Assembly (NCBI GenBank): GCA_964517135.1
Contig: CAZFBA010000001.1
Coordinates: 124,001-188,000, forward strand
DNA: 64,000 nucleotides
Direction of reading: 5' to 3'
Origin: CAZFBA01 sp964517135
Lineage (GTDB): Bacteria; Cyanobacteriota; Vampirovibrionia; JBFMGH01
How positions within the stretch are numbered: position 1 is the first letter of the stretch; each line of letters begins with the position of its first letter. Below, piece after piece: positions 44,110 to 53,269 of the stretch. A program made the position numbers and the translations under genes. The notes beneath the pieces were generated by a model. The model did not search any database. It worked only from the letters and a program-made list of their open reading frames with translations, and was not told where the DNA came from.

Positions 44110-44188
44110 TGCTATAATCAACGTCATAAGTAATCAGATTTTAAAATATAAAGGGCGATTGTTTATTTTTTATATCGTTTAGTATAAT
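44110..44188 (+). repeat. Dispersed repeat family B, copy 3
   Basis: GCTATAATCAACGTCATAAGT through AAGGGCGATTGTTTATTTTT to ATCGTTTAGTATAAT. It starts just after the murG stop. Confidence 0.8.
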
Positions 44189-44203
44189 CTAGAACAGAGA
44201 TTC

Positions 44204-44382
44204 TGACAGGTTTTATACATCAAAATAAAAGGTCACAAGTGATAGAACTTAAATCTAGCATATTGTTACATTTGAAAACATTATATACAGTAAGTTTGCT
44301 ATAGAACTTCCTGTTGTTTGCTTTAAACTGAAAATAGGTTCTATATCATTACTGTCTGGTTAAATTTTTTCTGAAGGTTTGG
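44204..44382 (+). repeat. Dispersed repeat family A, copy 4 (rearranged fragments)
   Basis: 44204-44243 matches the right half (GATTCTGACAGGTTTTATAC), while 44347-44382 matches the left end (ATTACTGTCTGGTTAAATTT). The order is swapped compared with copy 1. Together with B copy 3 this fills the 44093-44424 gap. Confidence 0.7.
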
Positions 44383-44424
44383 CCCTAGAAGGTTTATCTT
44401 TAAGTTAAAGCAAACAGGAGACAA

Positions 44425-45051
44425 ATGCTTAGAGGTATTGTTGCCCTGCTGGTAGTCTTTTCTATTTCAGGGGTTATGAATAGTATTGCACAGGCTGAAT
44501 TGCTCAGAGCCTGTGCAGTAAAAGAGGCAGATCAATTTTGCCCCAGCCTTAGCGATGAAAAACTTTCTGATTCTCAGGTGTTATTTTATGTGTATAATCA
44601 CAAAGAATCTTTTGAAAAGGCGAAGAAGCTTTTTAATCAGGGGGTAAGGCTTGAAGAAAAAGGAGAATTGAGGCAGGCTAAATTTTATTATCTTAAGGCA
44701 ATCAATGTTTTTCCTGAGATGGTAGAAGCTTATCTTAACCTGGGCAGTGTCTTGCTCTGTCTTAACGAGTATGATAATGCTATTTATATTACAAACAGGG
44801 CACTGAAGCTTTCATCAAACTATCGCAGTATACTTTATAACAATCTCGGGCTTGCTTATGAAGGTAAAAAAGATTTTGTAAAGGCTATTGACTATTATGA
44901 ACTTTCTATTAATCTGAATCCTCAGTCGGCTATGGCACATAATAACCTTGCTACACTGTATTTAAGACTCAGGCAATATGATAAAGCAAGAGAAGAAATT
45001 AATATCGTAAAGTCTCTATCTCCTGAACTGGCTTCAAATCTTGAATTTTAA
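44425..45051 (+). CDS. Exported TPR-repeat protein
   Basis: 208 residues. Signal peptide MLRGIVALLVVFSISGVM ending at about IAQA-E (residue 24). The mature N-terminus has three Cys (RACAVKEADQFC), then three to four TPR units (EAYLNLGSVLLCLNEYDNAI, SILYNNLGLAYEGKKDFVKAI). AGGAG lies 5 nt upstream of the ATG. It converges on the minor pilin gene with no bases between stops. Likely an extracytoplasmic scaffold. Confidence 0.85.
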   Translation: MLRGIVALLVVFSISGVMNSIAQAELLRACAVKEADQFCPSLSDEKLSDSQVLFYVYNHKESFEKAKKLFNQGVRLEEKGELRQAKFYYLKAINVFPEMVEAYLNLGSVLLCLNEYDNAIYITNRALKLSSNYRSILYNNLGLAYEGKKDFVKAIDYYELSINLNPQSAMAHNNLATLYLRLRQYDKAREEINIVKSLSPELASNLEF

Positions 45052-45522
45052 CTAGGTTTCAGGGTCAGGATCTTCAATTTTAACTTCAAGAACAGCTACA
45101 GGTTTTGAGAAAGATGTATCTGCCGGCTTTCTAAAAGTAATACGGACTATTCTACTGTTATTTTCTTCAGGACTAACATCAATCTGAACATCATAATTAC
45201 CTGCATCAGTGTAAACACTGCCTGCCGGTACTGGTGGAAACGACCCAGTTTCAATACTTTCATAAAAAGAGTCATCTTTTGCTTTTTCATAAAGATTATT
45301 TAGATAATTTTTGCCCAGCTCAATGACTCTGTCACGGTCATTAACCTCTTTAACGACCAGTGCTGTTGTTGTCATTCCATTGATTATAACCAGCATTATG
45401 ATTCCTATGATCAAAATTAATAAAACAGCTTCGACTATTCCAAATCCACTGATAGAAGCAGACGGAGCTCTTTTATAAAGAAATTGCTTTATCCTGATGG
45501 TGTTTATGAGATTTTGTCTCAA
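45052..45522 (-). CDS. Type IV pilin-like minor pilin/pseudopilin
   Basis: 156 residues. A 25-residue basic leader ends in SISG, then FGIVEAVLLILIIGIIML: a prepilin site with Phe1 and Glu5 and the long hydrophobic helix. The globular part is small and beta-rich (VQIDVSPEENNSRIVRITF). A PilV/GspI-like minor pilin of a type IV pilus, competence or type II secretion machine is likely. The peptidase at 62520 would cut the leader. No other pilus genes are adjacent. Confidence 0.82.
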   Translation of the reverse strand: MRQNLINTIRIKQFLYKRAPSASISGFGIVEAVLLILIIGIIMLVIINGMTTTALVVKEVNDRDRVIELGKNYLNNLYEKAKDDSFYESIETGSFPPVPAGSVYTDAGNYDVQIDVSPEENNSRIVRITFRKPADTSFSKPVAVLEVKIEDPDPET

Positions 45523-45734
45523 TGAAAAATACCTGTAATAAAACTACTGGATACATTGAAAAAGCATGAATGCACATTATAACTATTTTTAAGCTTGTTT
45601 TTAGTTTCTTCATCATATTATCATTATACAAAATAAATATTTTTATCGAAAGGTGCAAATGATATTTTTGCTTATGACTATATATAAACTGGTTTTGCAG
45701 GGTTTTATCTGTTAAAATTTCTTCATTAATTGAT

Positions 45735-46937
45735 TTAGTCAGTGAAATCAGGTCTGGTATTATAAAGTATTATTGCAGTATTAATATCTCTTTCTGCTGG
45801 CAACTTGGCAAAGGCTCCATTTGAAGGCAATTGCGGATACATTATATCTAGAGGATTATTGCTGTGGCAGGTTAAACCGATTGCATGACCAAACTCATGG
45901 CTTGTTATTGACTCAATCAGATTCATAGCATTATCTTTTTTAAGCTTCATTGAGGGCATAGTACCGATGCGCAGCTTGACATCCCTTATTTTTCTCTCGT
46001 TGCCTAGCCGGCCAACCAGTGCACCCAGTAGCGATGCACCATAGCCATAATAGCCAGGTACAAAATAACCGGTATTAGATATAATATTACCTGTATGATA
46101 CTGGGAAAGATTATAACCTGTTTGTGTTGTTGTGGTTCCTGTTGCACCCTCCATCTCTGGAAAATGATCCTGCCAGAGGATTATAATATCTGCCTTCTTT
46201 GCTCTGTCAACCAGCACGTAATCTATTGCACCGCCAGACTTAAGTTTCCAGATGTTAAAAGCCCGGATTGCTGCTAAACGGTAATCTGCCTGATAGGTAA
46301 TGTTATCTCCTGCAGGAAGATAAATCTTTAAAGGCATGTTTTTAAATCGGATAACCCTGTCTTCATTAATATGCATAAGAGCATCAAAATAATCAGGAGC
46401 GCTTGCATCAAAAGTTATCTCTTCTTCAGGTGATACTTCTCCTTCTGTAAGCTGTTCTTGCTGTGGGTGGGCGGGCGGGGGCCCTGTTTCTTCTGAAAGA
46501 TCAGATGTTGAATTATCGTTCTGCACTTCTGGAGAAAAACTATCAGACATAAGACCGGGTATATCATCATGATTTAAAGTTTTTTTGCGTTTAGATTTTT
46601 TTGTTTTATTTTCTGGAAATGATACCTCTGGCAGATCTTGCTCAGGAGGGTTGCTCATAGCAGCTTTCTGTCTTAATGCTGATAGTCTTTGGAAAATTGA
46701 CCCGCTAGTTTTTTCACCAAAAAGATCAATCTCAAGGCGGTCGAGACGCTCTATTACTGACTCTTCTGCGTAAACCTGGTTGTAAAAGCCTGCCTCAAGT
46801 CTGCTTAACTGGCCTCTAATTGAGTTATCTTCAGCTATTGCTGGTGTAATACACATACAAATGAATGCAGCTGCTATTATAACAACTGTATTAATTTTCT
46901 TTAAAATATTAAAGGCTTGTTTAAGAATAATATTCAT
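45735..46937 (-). CDS. Exported matrixin-like zinc metalloprotease
   Basis: 400 residues. Signal peptide to about residue 35 (TPAIA-E). Residues 40-100 carry RLDRLEIDLFG-type helices (SRLEAGFY.., ERLDRLEIDLFGE), a pattern known from cyanobacterial exported proteins. A charged, Pro/Glu-rich linker follows (to about 190). The catalytic domain has SHEFGHAIGLTCHSNN (HExxHxxGxxxH zinc site) and DIMYPQ (Met-turn), defining a metzincin of the M10 type. It is presumably extracytoplasmic. It lies 7 bp downstream of the repeat protein at 46945-48354 on the same strand, so they are likely co-transcribed. Confidence 0.88.
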   Translation of the reverse strand: MNIILKQAFNILKKINTVVIIAAAFICMCITPAIAEDNSIRGQLSRLEAGFYNQVYAEESVIERLDRLEIDLFGEKTSGSIFQRLSALRQKAAMSNPPEQDLPEVSFPENKTKKSKRKKTLNHDDIPGLMSDSFSPEVQNDNSTSDLSEETGPPPAHPQQEQLTEGEVSPEEEITFDASAPDYFDALMHINEDRVIRFKNMPLKIYLPAGDNITYQADYRLAAIRAFNIWKLKSGGAIDYVLVDRAKKADIIILWQDHFPEMEGATGTTTTQTGYNLSQYHTGNIISNTGYFVPGYYGYGASLLGALVGRLGNERKIRDVKLRIGTMPSMKLKKDNAMNLIESITSHEFGHAIGLTCHSNNPLDIMYPQLPSNGAFAKLPAERDINTAIILYNTRPDFTD

Positions 46938-46944
46938 ATTTTTT

Positions 46945-48354
46945 TTATAGTAAACCTATTGAACTAACTACTCTATTGTGCTTATAAAACGACACAATAA
47001 CGTTCTCAAAAGTATAATAAATATGGTCTTTGCTGGATTTATCATCACGTTCATACTTGTTGCCGTAGGCTTTTATAACATCACTTATATTAAGGTCTTT
47101 TTGAGGTATTACATCTACTGAATTAAGCTTTTTGTTTTTAAATACAAAATATATTACCTCATAGTTTGTTGAACTGAGGCCTTCTTCAACTTTATAAATA
47201 TCTATATTACCGTTTGTTTGCTTCTGAGCAACAAGGCCCGGTAAAAGCTTTTTAAAGTCTGCTTCTGTAGTACTATCAACCTTGAGACCTTCAATGCCCT
47301 CTCTGTTAAGTTTTTGCCAGGGAGGCAGAATCTCTCTAAGTTTGCTGTTGACACTGCCAAGAAGTCCAATATTAAGAACACTGCGGGTTTTTGGTGATAC
47401 CGTCAAAATAATATTTTTATACTGATAGAAATTGATATTCGGGCTGGATTTATCAAGTTTATATTCATCACCAAAGATCTTCAGGGCGTCAACAAGCATG
47501 AGTTTTTGGGGGACAATGTCAATCCAGCTTAAAATATCATTCTGGAAGACCAGTTCTACCTTTTTGTAGTATGTGTCATCAAGCCCCCTGTTAATATAGT
47601 ATATATCAGGAAGATAGCTTCCTGAAGGCTTTTCAGATACATAATCCGGGTAATATTGAGAAGACAGGGAGGTAGGTTTTAAATCAGGATAAATCTTTTT
47701 CAGGCTTGCCTTATCTGTAATACCTGGTATTAGCTTATCTACCTTACCGGTTTTTAGTTCTAATAATGCAGGCAGGCTAAAACCGAGATCTTTAGCATTA
47801 TTTGAAATAACATTCTCTTTCCCATACTGTGTTAGTGTATAGATATTACCTTTTTTCTTATCGCAGGAAATGATAAGGTTTCCATAATCATAATAGTCAA
47901 GATACTTGCTGACCTTTGAATTTATAGCCAGTGGTGTGCCAAAAACTTCTATTATTTGATCGATAGTTATTTTGTTTGCGGGTAAATAATCAATCCATGA
48001 GAGTTTTTCTTCTTCAAAGCCCAGTTTTATAGAACTATAATAAGACTCTTTACCAGGCTGATAGTTATAAATCCTTATTGTTTCATCAGGATCTTCATAA
48101 AGTTTGATAAAAGGGTATTTATTATTAAATTCTGAAATAGTTGTTTTATTGAAAGTCAGGCCAGAGAGCTGATAGTTATTAAGCTCTTCCCAGGAAGGCA
48201 GATTTAAAAGAGAATGTTCTTTATTTGTTTCTGTTTTTGATTTAACAACAGGTTTTTTAGTGGCCCCATGTTGTGCCAGTGCTCCTGTATAAGCTGTTAC
48301 TATTGCAATTATACCTGCTAAAATAGCTATAAGAACTCTTTTGCTTTTATACAT
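46945..48354 (-). CDS. Exported protein with three internal repeats
   Basis: 469 residues from the second Met (48354), which has GAGG 5 nt upstream; an ATG at 48369 is also possible. An N-terminal helix (RVLIAILAGIIAIVTAYTGALA) is a signal or anchor. The rest is three imperfect copies of about 135 residues, each with a 'LP-W-L' start (LNLPSWEELNNY, LPALLELKTGKV, LPPWQKLNREGI), a Y/G-rich middle, then W/V-D-x-x-P and a late 'YGNKY/FGDEY' strand. Family not recognised. It is probably co-transcribed with the metzincin downstream and may be its partner or substrate. Confidence 0.75.
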   Translation of the reverse strand: MYKSKRVLIAILAGIIAIVTAYTGALAQHGATKKPVVKSKTETNKEHSLLNLPSWEELNNYQLSGLTFNKTTISEFNNKYPFIKLYEDPDETIRIYNYQPGKESYYSSIKLGFEEEKLSWIDYLPANKITIDQIIEVFGTPLAINSKVSKYLDYYDYGNLIISCDKKKGNIYTLTQYGKENVISNNAKDLGFSLPALLELKTGKVDKLIPGITDKASLKKIYPDLKPTSLSSQYYPDYVSEKPSGSYLPDIYYINRGLDDTYYKKVELVFQNDILSWIDIVPQKLMLVDALKIFGDEYKLDKSSPNINFYQYKNIILTVSPKTRSVLNIGLLGSVNSKLREILPPWQKLNREGIEGLKVDSTTEADFKKLLPGLVAQKQTNGNIDIYKVEEGLSSTNYEVIYFVFKNKKLNSVDVIPQKDLNISDVIKAYGNKYERDDKSSKDHIYYTFENVIVSFYKHNRVVSSIGLL

Positions 48355-48434
48355 ATTTACCTCGAGCATTTAAATTCAATCTGCATAAATTTTATATAAT
48401 ATCTGACATTTATTCAATTATAGTTAACTGAACA

Positions 48435-48492
48435 ACAAAAAACACCCTGGAGAATTTTAGAATTGTTGAATTCTTTATGTCGTTAAGTATAT
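48435..48492 (+). repeat. Dispersed repeat family B, partial copy 4
   Basis: AAAACACCCTGGAGAATTTT through ATTGTTGAATTCTTTATGTC to GTTAAGTATAT. The left half of the family is missing. It is part of the 48355-48689 gap. Confidence 0.75.
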
Positions 48493-48689
48493 CATTTCTT
48501 TGCAAAGAGCAGTATAGTTTAAGCATAACAAGTATAGGGTCTCTGAATAGCCTGTATGTTATCAGATTCCAGAAATTGGTATCGTTTTTGCTGTAATCTG
48601 TAATTACGAAATTAATCAGAAATATATGTATTCTTACTAACAAAAAAAACCGTATGATATACGGTTTAAAAGGTGTCTTACAATGAGAA

Positions 48690-51600
48690 CTATTTTAATA
48701 AGTTGAGTATTTCCTTAGAGTTGATAAAAAGCGCTTTAGAGAAGTCGTCTTCTCTTCTATCTGTTTGTCTTCTATCAGCAGCCTGCCTGCGATCCTGAGA
48801 TGCTGTATCCTGGGCATTGCCGGTACGACGATCATCAAAGTTTCTTCTGTCGTTGCTTCTCTGATCTAATTTGACAAAGTTAACACCCAGTATATTCATA
48901 ATCTGTTCTTCCTGACCGGCAAACTCTTTACCGAGTATAACAGGTACAGATGCAGAGCTAACAGTTTCTCTGGTAATCTCTTTTAATTCTTGCTTGCGGC
49001 TGGCAAGGTTTGAGTTGACCTCTTCAAAATCTACCTGCTTTTTAATATCCTGTGAAAGCCCCTCAGGGCCGACAGCGGTATCATGATCTATAGATTCTAC
49101 CTGGCCTTGAAGCTTAAACAGTTCTGATTCATCGTATGTGCTGTTTATTTTCTTCTGTACATCCTTGATTTTGTTATCTGTTTTGCTAATTTCGTTTCTT
49201 TCAACCAGTTCTGCAAGGTTTGTCAGAAAACTTGAAAGAGAATTGATCTGGCTTATAGCATTATTATAGTTCTGTAATTCGGCTTCACTATGAGTTTTTT
49301 CAGTTGTGGCTGAGAATTCCGTACTTTCAGCACTTGCCTGCCTGTTCATTGCATTAAACTGTTCTTCTAAAGCTTTTTCTTTCTGATAATTAGAGGTTTC
49401 TGCTACCTTTTCTGCTTCTGAAGAGGCAACCTCATTTTGTTGTTTAACAGCAGAAATGTCTTTTTTCTCTGCTTTTTTAACAGCTTTAAGGATACTGTTT
49501 ATCACTTTGGTTTCTCTGGCTTCATTTTGAGCTTTATCTGCTACTTCAGCAACCTGTTCTGTTTCTTTTTTGGATACATGTTCGTTTGTTATATCATTAT
49601 TGGTATTCTTTTTTTCTGATTGCTGGTTATGTATTTCTTGTTTATTTGATTTGATTTCAGAGGATTTTTCAGCTTCTTTGCCAGCAATTTTTTCAGCATG
49701 ATTTTTGTTGTCAGACGGTTTTTGTGACTTATTATCTTTGGAATTGCTCTTATCACTGGATTCTGGCTTTACAGAAGAGGGAGCCGGTTTGTCATTTTGT
49801 TTTGGAGTGGTTTCCTTGGTGTGATTATGTTCTTTTGGCGTATCATTAGAAGGTTTTGATTCTTTTGTAGTTGGTTTTGATTCCTGTTTAACTTGTTCTG
49901 GCTTACTGGAAGATTGATTATTTTTTGAAGATTCTTTTTTATGAGTATTTTCAGCTGTATTTGACGGATTGGTATTTTCAGGCTTACTTTTGCTATTAGT
50001 TATTTCTTTTGATTGTCCTTTGTTAGAAGCTTGATTGCTAACAGGCTTATCCTGATCTGGCTTTTCAACAGGCTTATTTTGATCTGGCTTTTCAACAGGC
50101 TTATTTTGATCGGGCTTTTCAACAGGCTTATTCTGATCTGGCTTTTCAACAGGTTTATCCTGATCTGGCTTTTCTACAGGCTTATCCTGATCGGGCTTTT
50201 CAACAGGCTTGTTTTGTTCTTCATTATTGTTTGCTTTATTTTCATTTTTAATTTTTATGTCTTCAGTATGTTCTTTATTTTCTTCAGTGTTGCTTTTACC
50301 TTCAGCACCTTTACCCTTATGGTTCTGGCCTTTTGCTTCGGAGGTTTTGTTTTCTGCTTGTTCTTTATTTTCTTCAGCTTTTTCCTCAGCTTTTTCTTTA
50401 TTTACACTGGTTTTGGCTTCATTATTATCGCCTTGAGATTCGGAGGCTTTATTTTCTGCTTGTTCTTTATTATCTTCAGCTTTCTTTTCACTGGCTTTAG
50501 CTTCAGCTCCTTTGCCATTATTTTTATTGCCTTTTGTTTCAGAAGCTTTATTTTCTGATTTTTCTTTATTTTCTTCGGCTTTTTGTGTTTCTTTTTTGGG
50601 TTCAGTTTTTTTGCTTTCAGCCTCTTCTTTGGCTGCCTGTGCTTTGTTTTCGTTTTCCTGTTTTTGTGCTTCAGCTTTTTTCTTTGACTCGTTTTGCTGC
50701 TTTTCAATATCTTTTTTTATTTGATCGACTTTGAGATTTTCAATTTGCTGATTAATTTGTTGTTGTTGCATTTTAAGCAATTCCTGATTCATTTGAGAAA
50801 TAGGATCTTTTTCAACTTCATTATTTGCTTTTTCTTCTTCTGCCTGTGCTTCAGAATCCATAATATCAACTGCTAAATCAGGATCATTCTTTGCTGCCTG
50901 TTCTTCTGCAAGGGCTTTAGATTCAGCATCAGGCATATTAGCCTCAATAGCTGTATCTTTCAGTGCTTCTTCACCTTCTACAATAGGTTTTCCTTCTGCA
51001 TCAAGCATTGCATTTTTCAGTGCTTCTTCACCTTCTACANNNNNNNNNNNNNNNNNNNNNNNNNNNNNNNNNNNNNNNNNNNNNNNNNNNNNNNNNNNNN
51101 NNNNNNNNNNNNNNNNNNNNNNNNNNNNNNNNNNNNNNNTTGCATTTTTCAGTGCTTCTTCACCTTCTACAATAGGTTTTCCTTCTGCATCAAGTATCTT
51201 ACGGTCAAGAGCTGCATCTTTAAGTGCTTCTTCAGCTGTCTTTGTAGTGTTTCCACCAGTAGTTGTTTCACCGGTTGTTACCGGCTCTGTGAGTTCTTTA
51301 TCAGGTATTCTTTCAACCTTTTCTCCCGGTCGTTCTACTTTGGTGCCAGGTTCAGTTGTTGTTTCAGATTCAGGAGCTGTTTTTGTAGTTGTTTCAGGTT
51401 CGGTAGTAGTTTCTTTTTTTGTATCTGGTGCTGTATCTTGTTTTGGTTCAGTAGTTTCGTTTTTTGGTTCAGCAGTTTCATTTTTTGGTTCAGCAGTCTC
51501 GTTTTTTGGTTCAGTAGTTTCGTTTTTAGTTTCTGAAGAATTGTCCTTTTTAGGTTCTGAAGTTTTATCCTGTTTTGATTCTGGGGGAGATTCTGTTTCT

Positions 51601-52292
51601 TTGTTATTTGAATTATCTTTTGATTCTGTTTTTGTTTCTTTATCAGCATTATTATTTGAATCCTGAGCTTTTTCCTGCTCATTAGCGTTTTTTTGAGCAT
51701 TTTCTTCTTTTTGGCTGGCATTATCGTGAGCTTTTTCCTGAGTTTTTTCAGAATCAGGAGCTTTGTTTTTCTCATCGCCAATTTCTTTTAGATTTTCTTT
51801 TATTGATTCTTCATTGCCTTTTTTGTTTTCAATGTTTTTATCAATGTTATCTTGTTTATCTTTTGTCTTTGCAATTTTGTCTTCACGATTAAGGTTCTGA
51901 TTAAGGGCATCTTCTTTGATTTCTTTCTGTTTTCTTTCTTGTTGCTCGGAAACATAAGCTATTTTAGTAGCTCTGCTGGCTTCTACTTCAGCAAGCCAGG
52001 TTTTTGTTTCGGCCTGTTTTGCTTCAGATTTTTTAACTATAGCTTCTTTGCTGGCAAATTCAGCCTGATGTTGAATGTTTAATACTTTTTCCATGGCATT
52101 GTAAGCATCAAACATTGCAAGCCATGCATCTCTTTTGGCAATGTCAGCTGTATACCTTGCCAGTTCAACACTTCTTTTAACCCAGTCTATACCCGTTAGT
52201 CTATTTTTTAAATCAGAATAACCCTGACCCAAATAGCTTTTATAGGTATTCATGAGTTTGTTTTGACAGTTATCTAGACTACCAACAAACAT
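48690..52292 (-). CDS. Giant low-complexity, repeat-rich charged protein (assembly gap inside)
   Basis: 1200 residues as assembled; true length is unknown because of 100 Ns at 51040-51139. The N-terminal about 130 residues are a helical domain (WVKRSVELARYTADIAKRD), not a signal peptide. A long Lys/Glu/Asn/Gln region follows, with four NET[TA]EPK repeats, 19-residue VEGEEALKNA-type repeats around the gap, and seven VEKPDQ[DN]KP units. The C-terminal 250 residues are helical and end with Arg/Asp-rich DDRR, DRRQAADRRQTDRRE and a short hydrophobic tail. Composition suggests an intrinsically disordered or fibrous surface/cytoskeletal-type protein. No family recognised. Confidence 0.75.
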   Translation of the reverse strand: MFVGSLDNCQNKLMNTYKSYLGQGYSDLKNRLTGIDWVKRSVELARYTADIAKRDAWLAMFDAYNAMEKVLNIQHQAEFASKEAIVKKSEAKQAETKTWLAEVEASRATKIAYVSEQQERKQKEIKEDALNQNLNREDKIAKTKDKQDNIDKNIENKKGNEESIKENLKEIGDEKNKAPDSEKTQEKAHDNASQKEENAQKNANEQEKAQDSNNNADKETKTESKDNSNNKETESPPESKQDKTSEPKKDNSSETKNETTEPKNETAEPKNETAEPKNETTEPKQDTAPDTKKETTTEPETTTKTAPESETTTEPGTKVERPGEKVERIPDKELTEPVTTGETTTGGNTTKTAEEALKDAALDRKILDAEGKPIVEGEEALKNAXXXXXXXXXXXXXXXXXXXXXXXXXXXXXXXXXXVEGEEALKNAMLDAEGKPIVEGEEALKDTAIEANMPDAESKALAEEQAAKNDPDLAVDIMDSEAQAEEEKANNEVEKDPISQMNQELLKMQQQQINQQIENLKVDQIKKDIEKQQNESKKKAEAQKQENENKAQAAKEEAESKKTEPKKETQKAEENKEKSENKASETKGNKNNGKGAEAKASEKKAEDNKEQAENKASESQGDNNEAKTSVNKEKAEEKAEENKEQAENKTSEAKGQNHKGKGAEGKSNTEENKEHTEDIKIKNENKANNNEEQNKPVEKPDQDKPVEKPDQDKPVEKPDQNKPVEKPDQNKPVEKPDQNKPVEKPDQDKPVSNQASNKGQSKEITNSKSKPENTNPSNTAENTHKKESSKNNQSSSKPEQVKQESKPTTKESKPSNDTPKEHNHTKETTPKQNDKPAPSSVKPESSDKSNSKDNKSQKPSDNKNHAEKIAGKEAEKSSEIKSNKQEIHNQQSEKKNTNNDITNEHVSKKETEQVAEVADKAQNEARETKVINSILKAVKKAEKKDISAVKQQNEVASSEAEKVAETSNYQKEKALEEQFNAMNRQASAESTEFSATTEKTHSEAELQNYNNAISQINSLSSFLTNLAELVERNEISKTDNKIKDVQKKINSTYDESELFKLQGQVESIDHDTAVGPEGLSQDIKKQVDFEEVNSNLASRKQELKEITRETVSSASVPVILGKEFAGQEEQIMNILGVNFVKLDQRSNDRRNFDDRRTGNAQDTASQDRRQAADRRQTDRREDDFSKALFINSKEILNLLK
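50040..50217 (-). repeat. 24-bp tandem repeats inside the giant gene
   Basis: Seven in-frame copies encode the 8-residue unit VEKPDQ[DN]K P. Third-position and T/C variants distinguish copies, so they are old enough to have diverged slightly. Confidence 0.85.
50956..51197 (-). repeat. 57-bp tandem repeats flanking the N gap
   Basis: The unit encodes VEGEEALKNA plus MLDAEGKPI (19 residues). Complete or partial units lie on both sides of the Ns, so the gap is a collapsed tandem array. Confidence 0.85.
51040..51139. other. Assembly gap (100 Ns)
   Basis: Exactly 100 Ns, the usual placeholder for a gap of unknown size, inside the 57-bp tandem array. Confidence 0.97.
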
Positions 52293-52511
52293 GAATAAAT
52301 CTCTTTACTCTCTCTTATCTCTTACCTTACAGTTATCCCTTCTTATAAATATAAAAACAATCAATAGGTACGAATTGTTATATTTTGGTCATATCTGAAT
52401 ATAATATTTCAACAATTTCAGTGGAGATGTTTTATATACCCAAAAAGTATGTATGATGTATGTATATGAATAATAAATAAGTCATAAAATACATAACAAT
52501 TGTAATTTACA

Positions 52512-52544
52512 TTTGTAACACTTTAGCTTAACATTTGTTACAAA
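52512..52544. promoter_or_regulatory. Inverted repeat, possible operator
   Basis: TTTGTAAC and GTTACAAA, 8-bp arms 17 bp apart, in the otherwise featureless AT-rich 52293-52846 region. It lies 220 bp upstream of the giant gene's start on the minus strand. Function inferred from symmetry only. Confidence 0.35.
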
Positions 52545-52846
52545 CTATATTGGGTTTTGCAACCCGCTTGTTACTGAAAAATAACGTCATAAAGGCTTAT
52601 ATAGATATTGGCATAACTTTATAATGCAGCTTTGCTCTTTAAACGTGTCTTTTGTTCGGTTTTTTGCCCTGTGTAAAAGCGTATCTGGTGCTATTAATAC
52701 ACTCTGAATGTATAGATTATCTGCTTTGTATTGTTTGAATGGTTTATAAATTCTTGCAGAATAATAAATTTACACCGGTAAGTCCGAAATTAACAGTTCG
52801 TTGTTCTATTTATTTGTATAGTATTTTTTATGGACAGAAGCAGTAT

Positions 52847-53269
52847 TCAGGTTTTCTCTGAAAGCTTTTCAGCGATATAGTTATCAATATGAGAAAAAAT
52901 TTCTTTAAGTCTTTTCTGATCAGTAAGATAGAGGTATCCTATCAGTGCTTCAAATGCTGTTGAAAGTCTGTGTATGCTCTGGTCTCTGCGTTTAGATGAT
53001 GTTAAAGATAAATTACGACCACGTCTAACTATTTCTTCTTCTTTTTCAGTTAATACAGGTTTTAGATGTTCCAGCAGTTCTACGTGGAACTGTGCCCGAA
53101 CCATTGATGTAGTCAAATCGTGCAGTTTGTCAATTTTTGTCGTATAAAAAACCAGCTTTTGTCTTATATACACTTCATAGACAGCATCACCCAGGTGGGC
53201 GAGTGACTTTAGAGATAGTGAATCAACTTCACTGATATTATTCTTCAAGCTCCCAGGTAGTGGTTCCAT
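52847..53269 (-). CDS. mrnC: Mini-ribonuclease III
   Basis: 140 residues. LAHLGDAVYEVYIR, TTSMVRAQFHVELLEHL, RRGRN and STAFEALIGYLYL match MrnC, an RNase III catalytic domain lacking the dsRNA-binding domain, which matures 23S rRNA ends in Bacillus and cyanobacteria. The metal-binding Asp (GDAVYE) and Glu (FEALIG) are present. Its start lies 32 bp inside cysS, so translation is coupled; a cysS-mrnC order is common in Firmicutes-like and cyanobacterial genomes. Confidence 0.92.
   Translation of the reverse strand: MEPLPGSLKNNISEVDSLSLKSLAHLGDAVYEVYIRQKLVFYTTKIDKLHDLTTSMVRAQFHVELLEHLKPVLTEKEEEIVRRGRNLSLTSSKRRDQSIHRLSTAFEALIGYLYLTDQKRLKEIFSHIDNYIAEKLSEKT

Noticed and set aside
50040..50217. Regular 24-bp repeats looking like a CRISPR-type array
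   Set aside because: There are no spacers; units are contiguous and encode an in-frame 8-residue repeat.
50013..51666. Long + strand open frames (hydrophobic or Ser/Val-rich) opposite the giant gene
   Set aside because: They mirror the low-complexity, repeat-coded minus-strand gene; their composition is the antisense of Lys/Glu/Asn-rich codons and they lack ribosome-binding sites.
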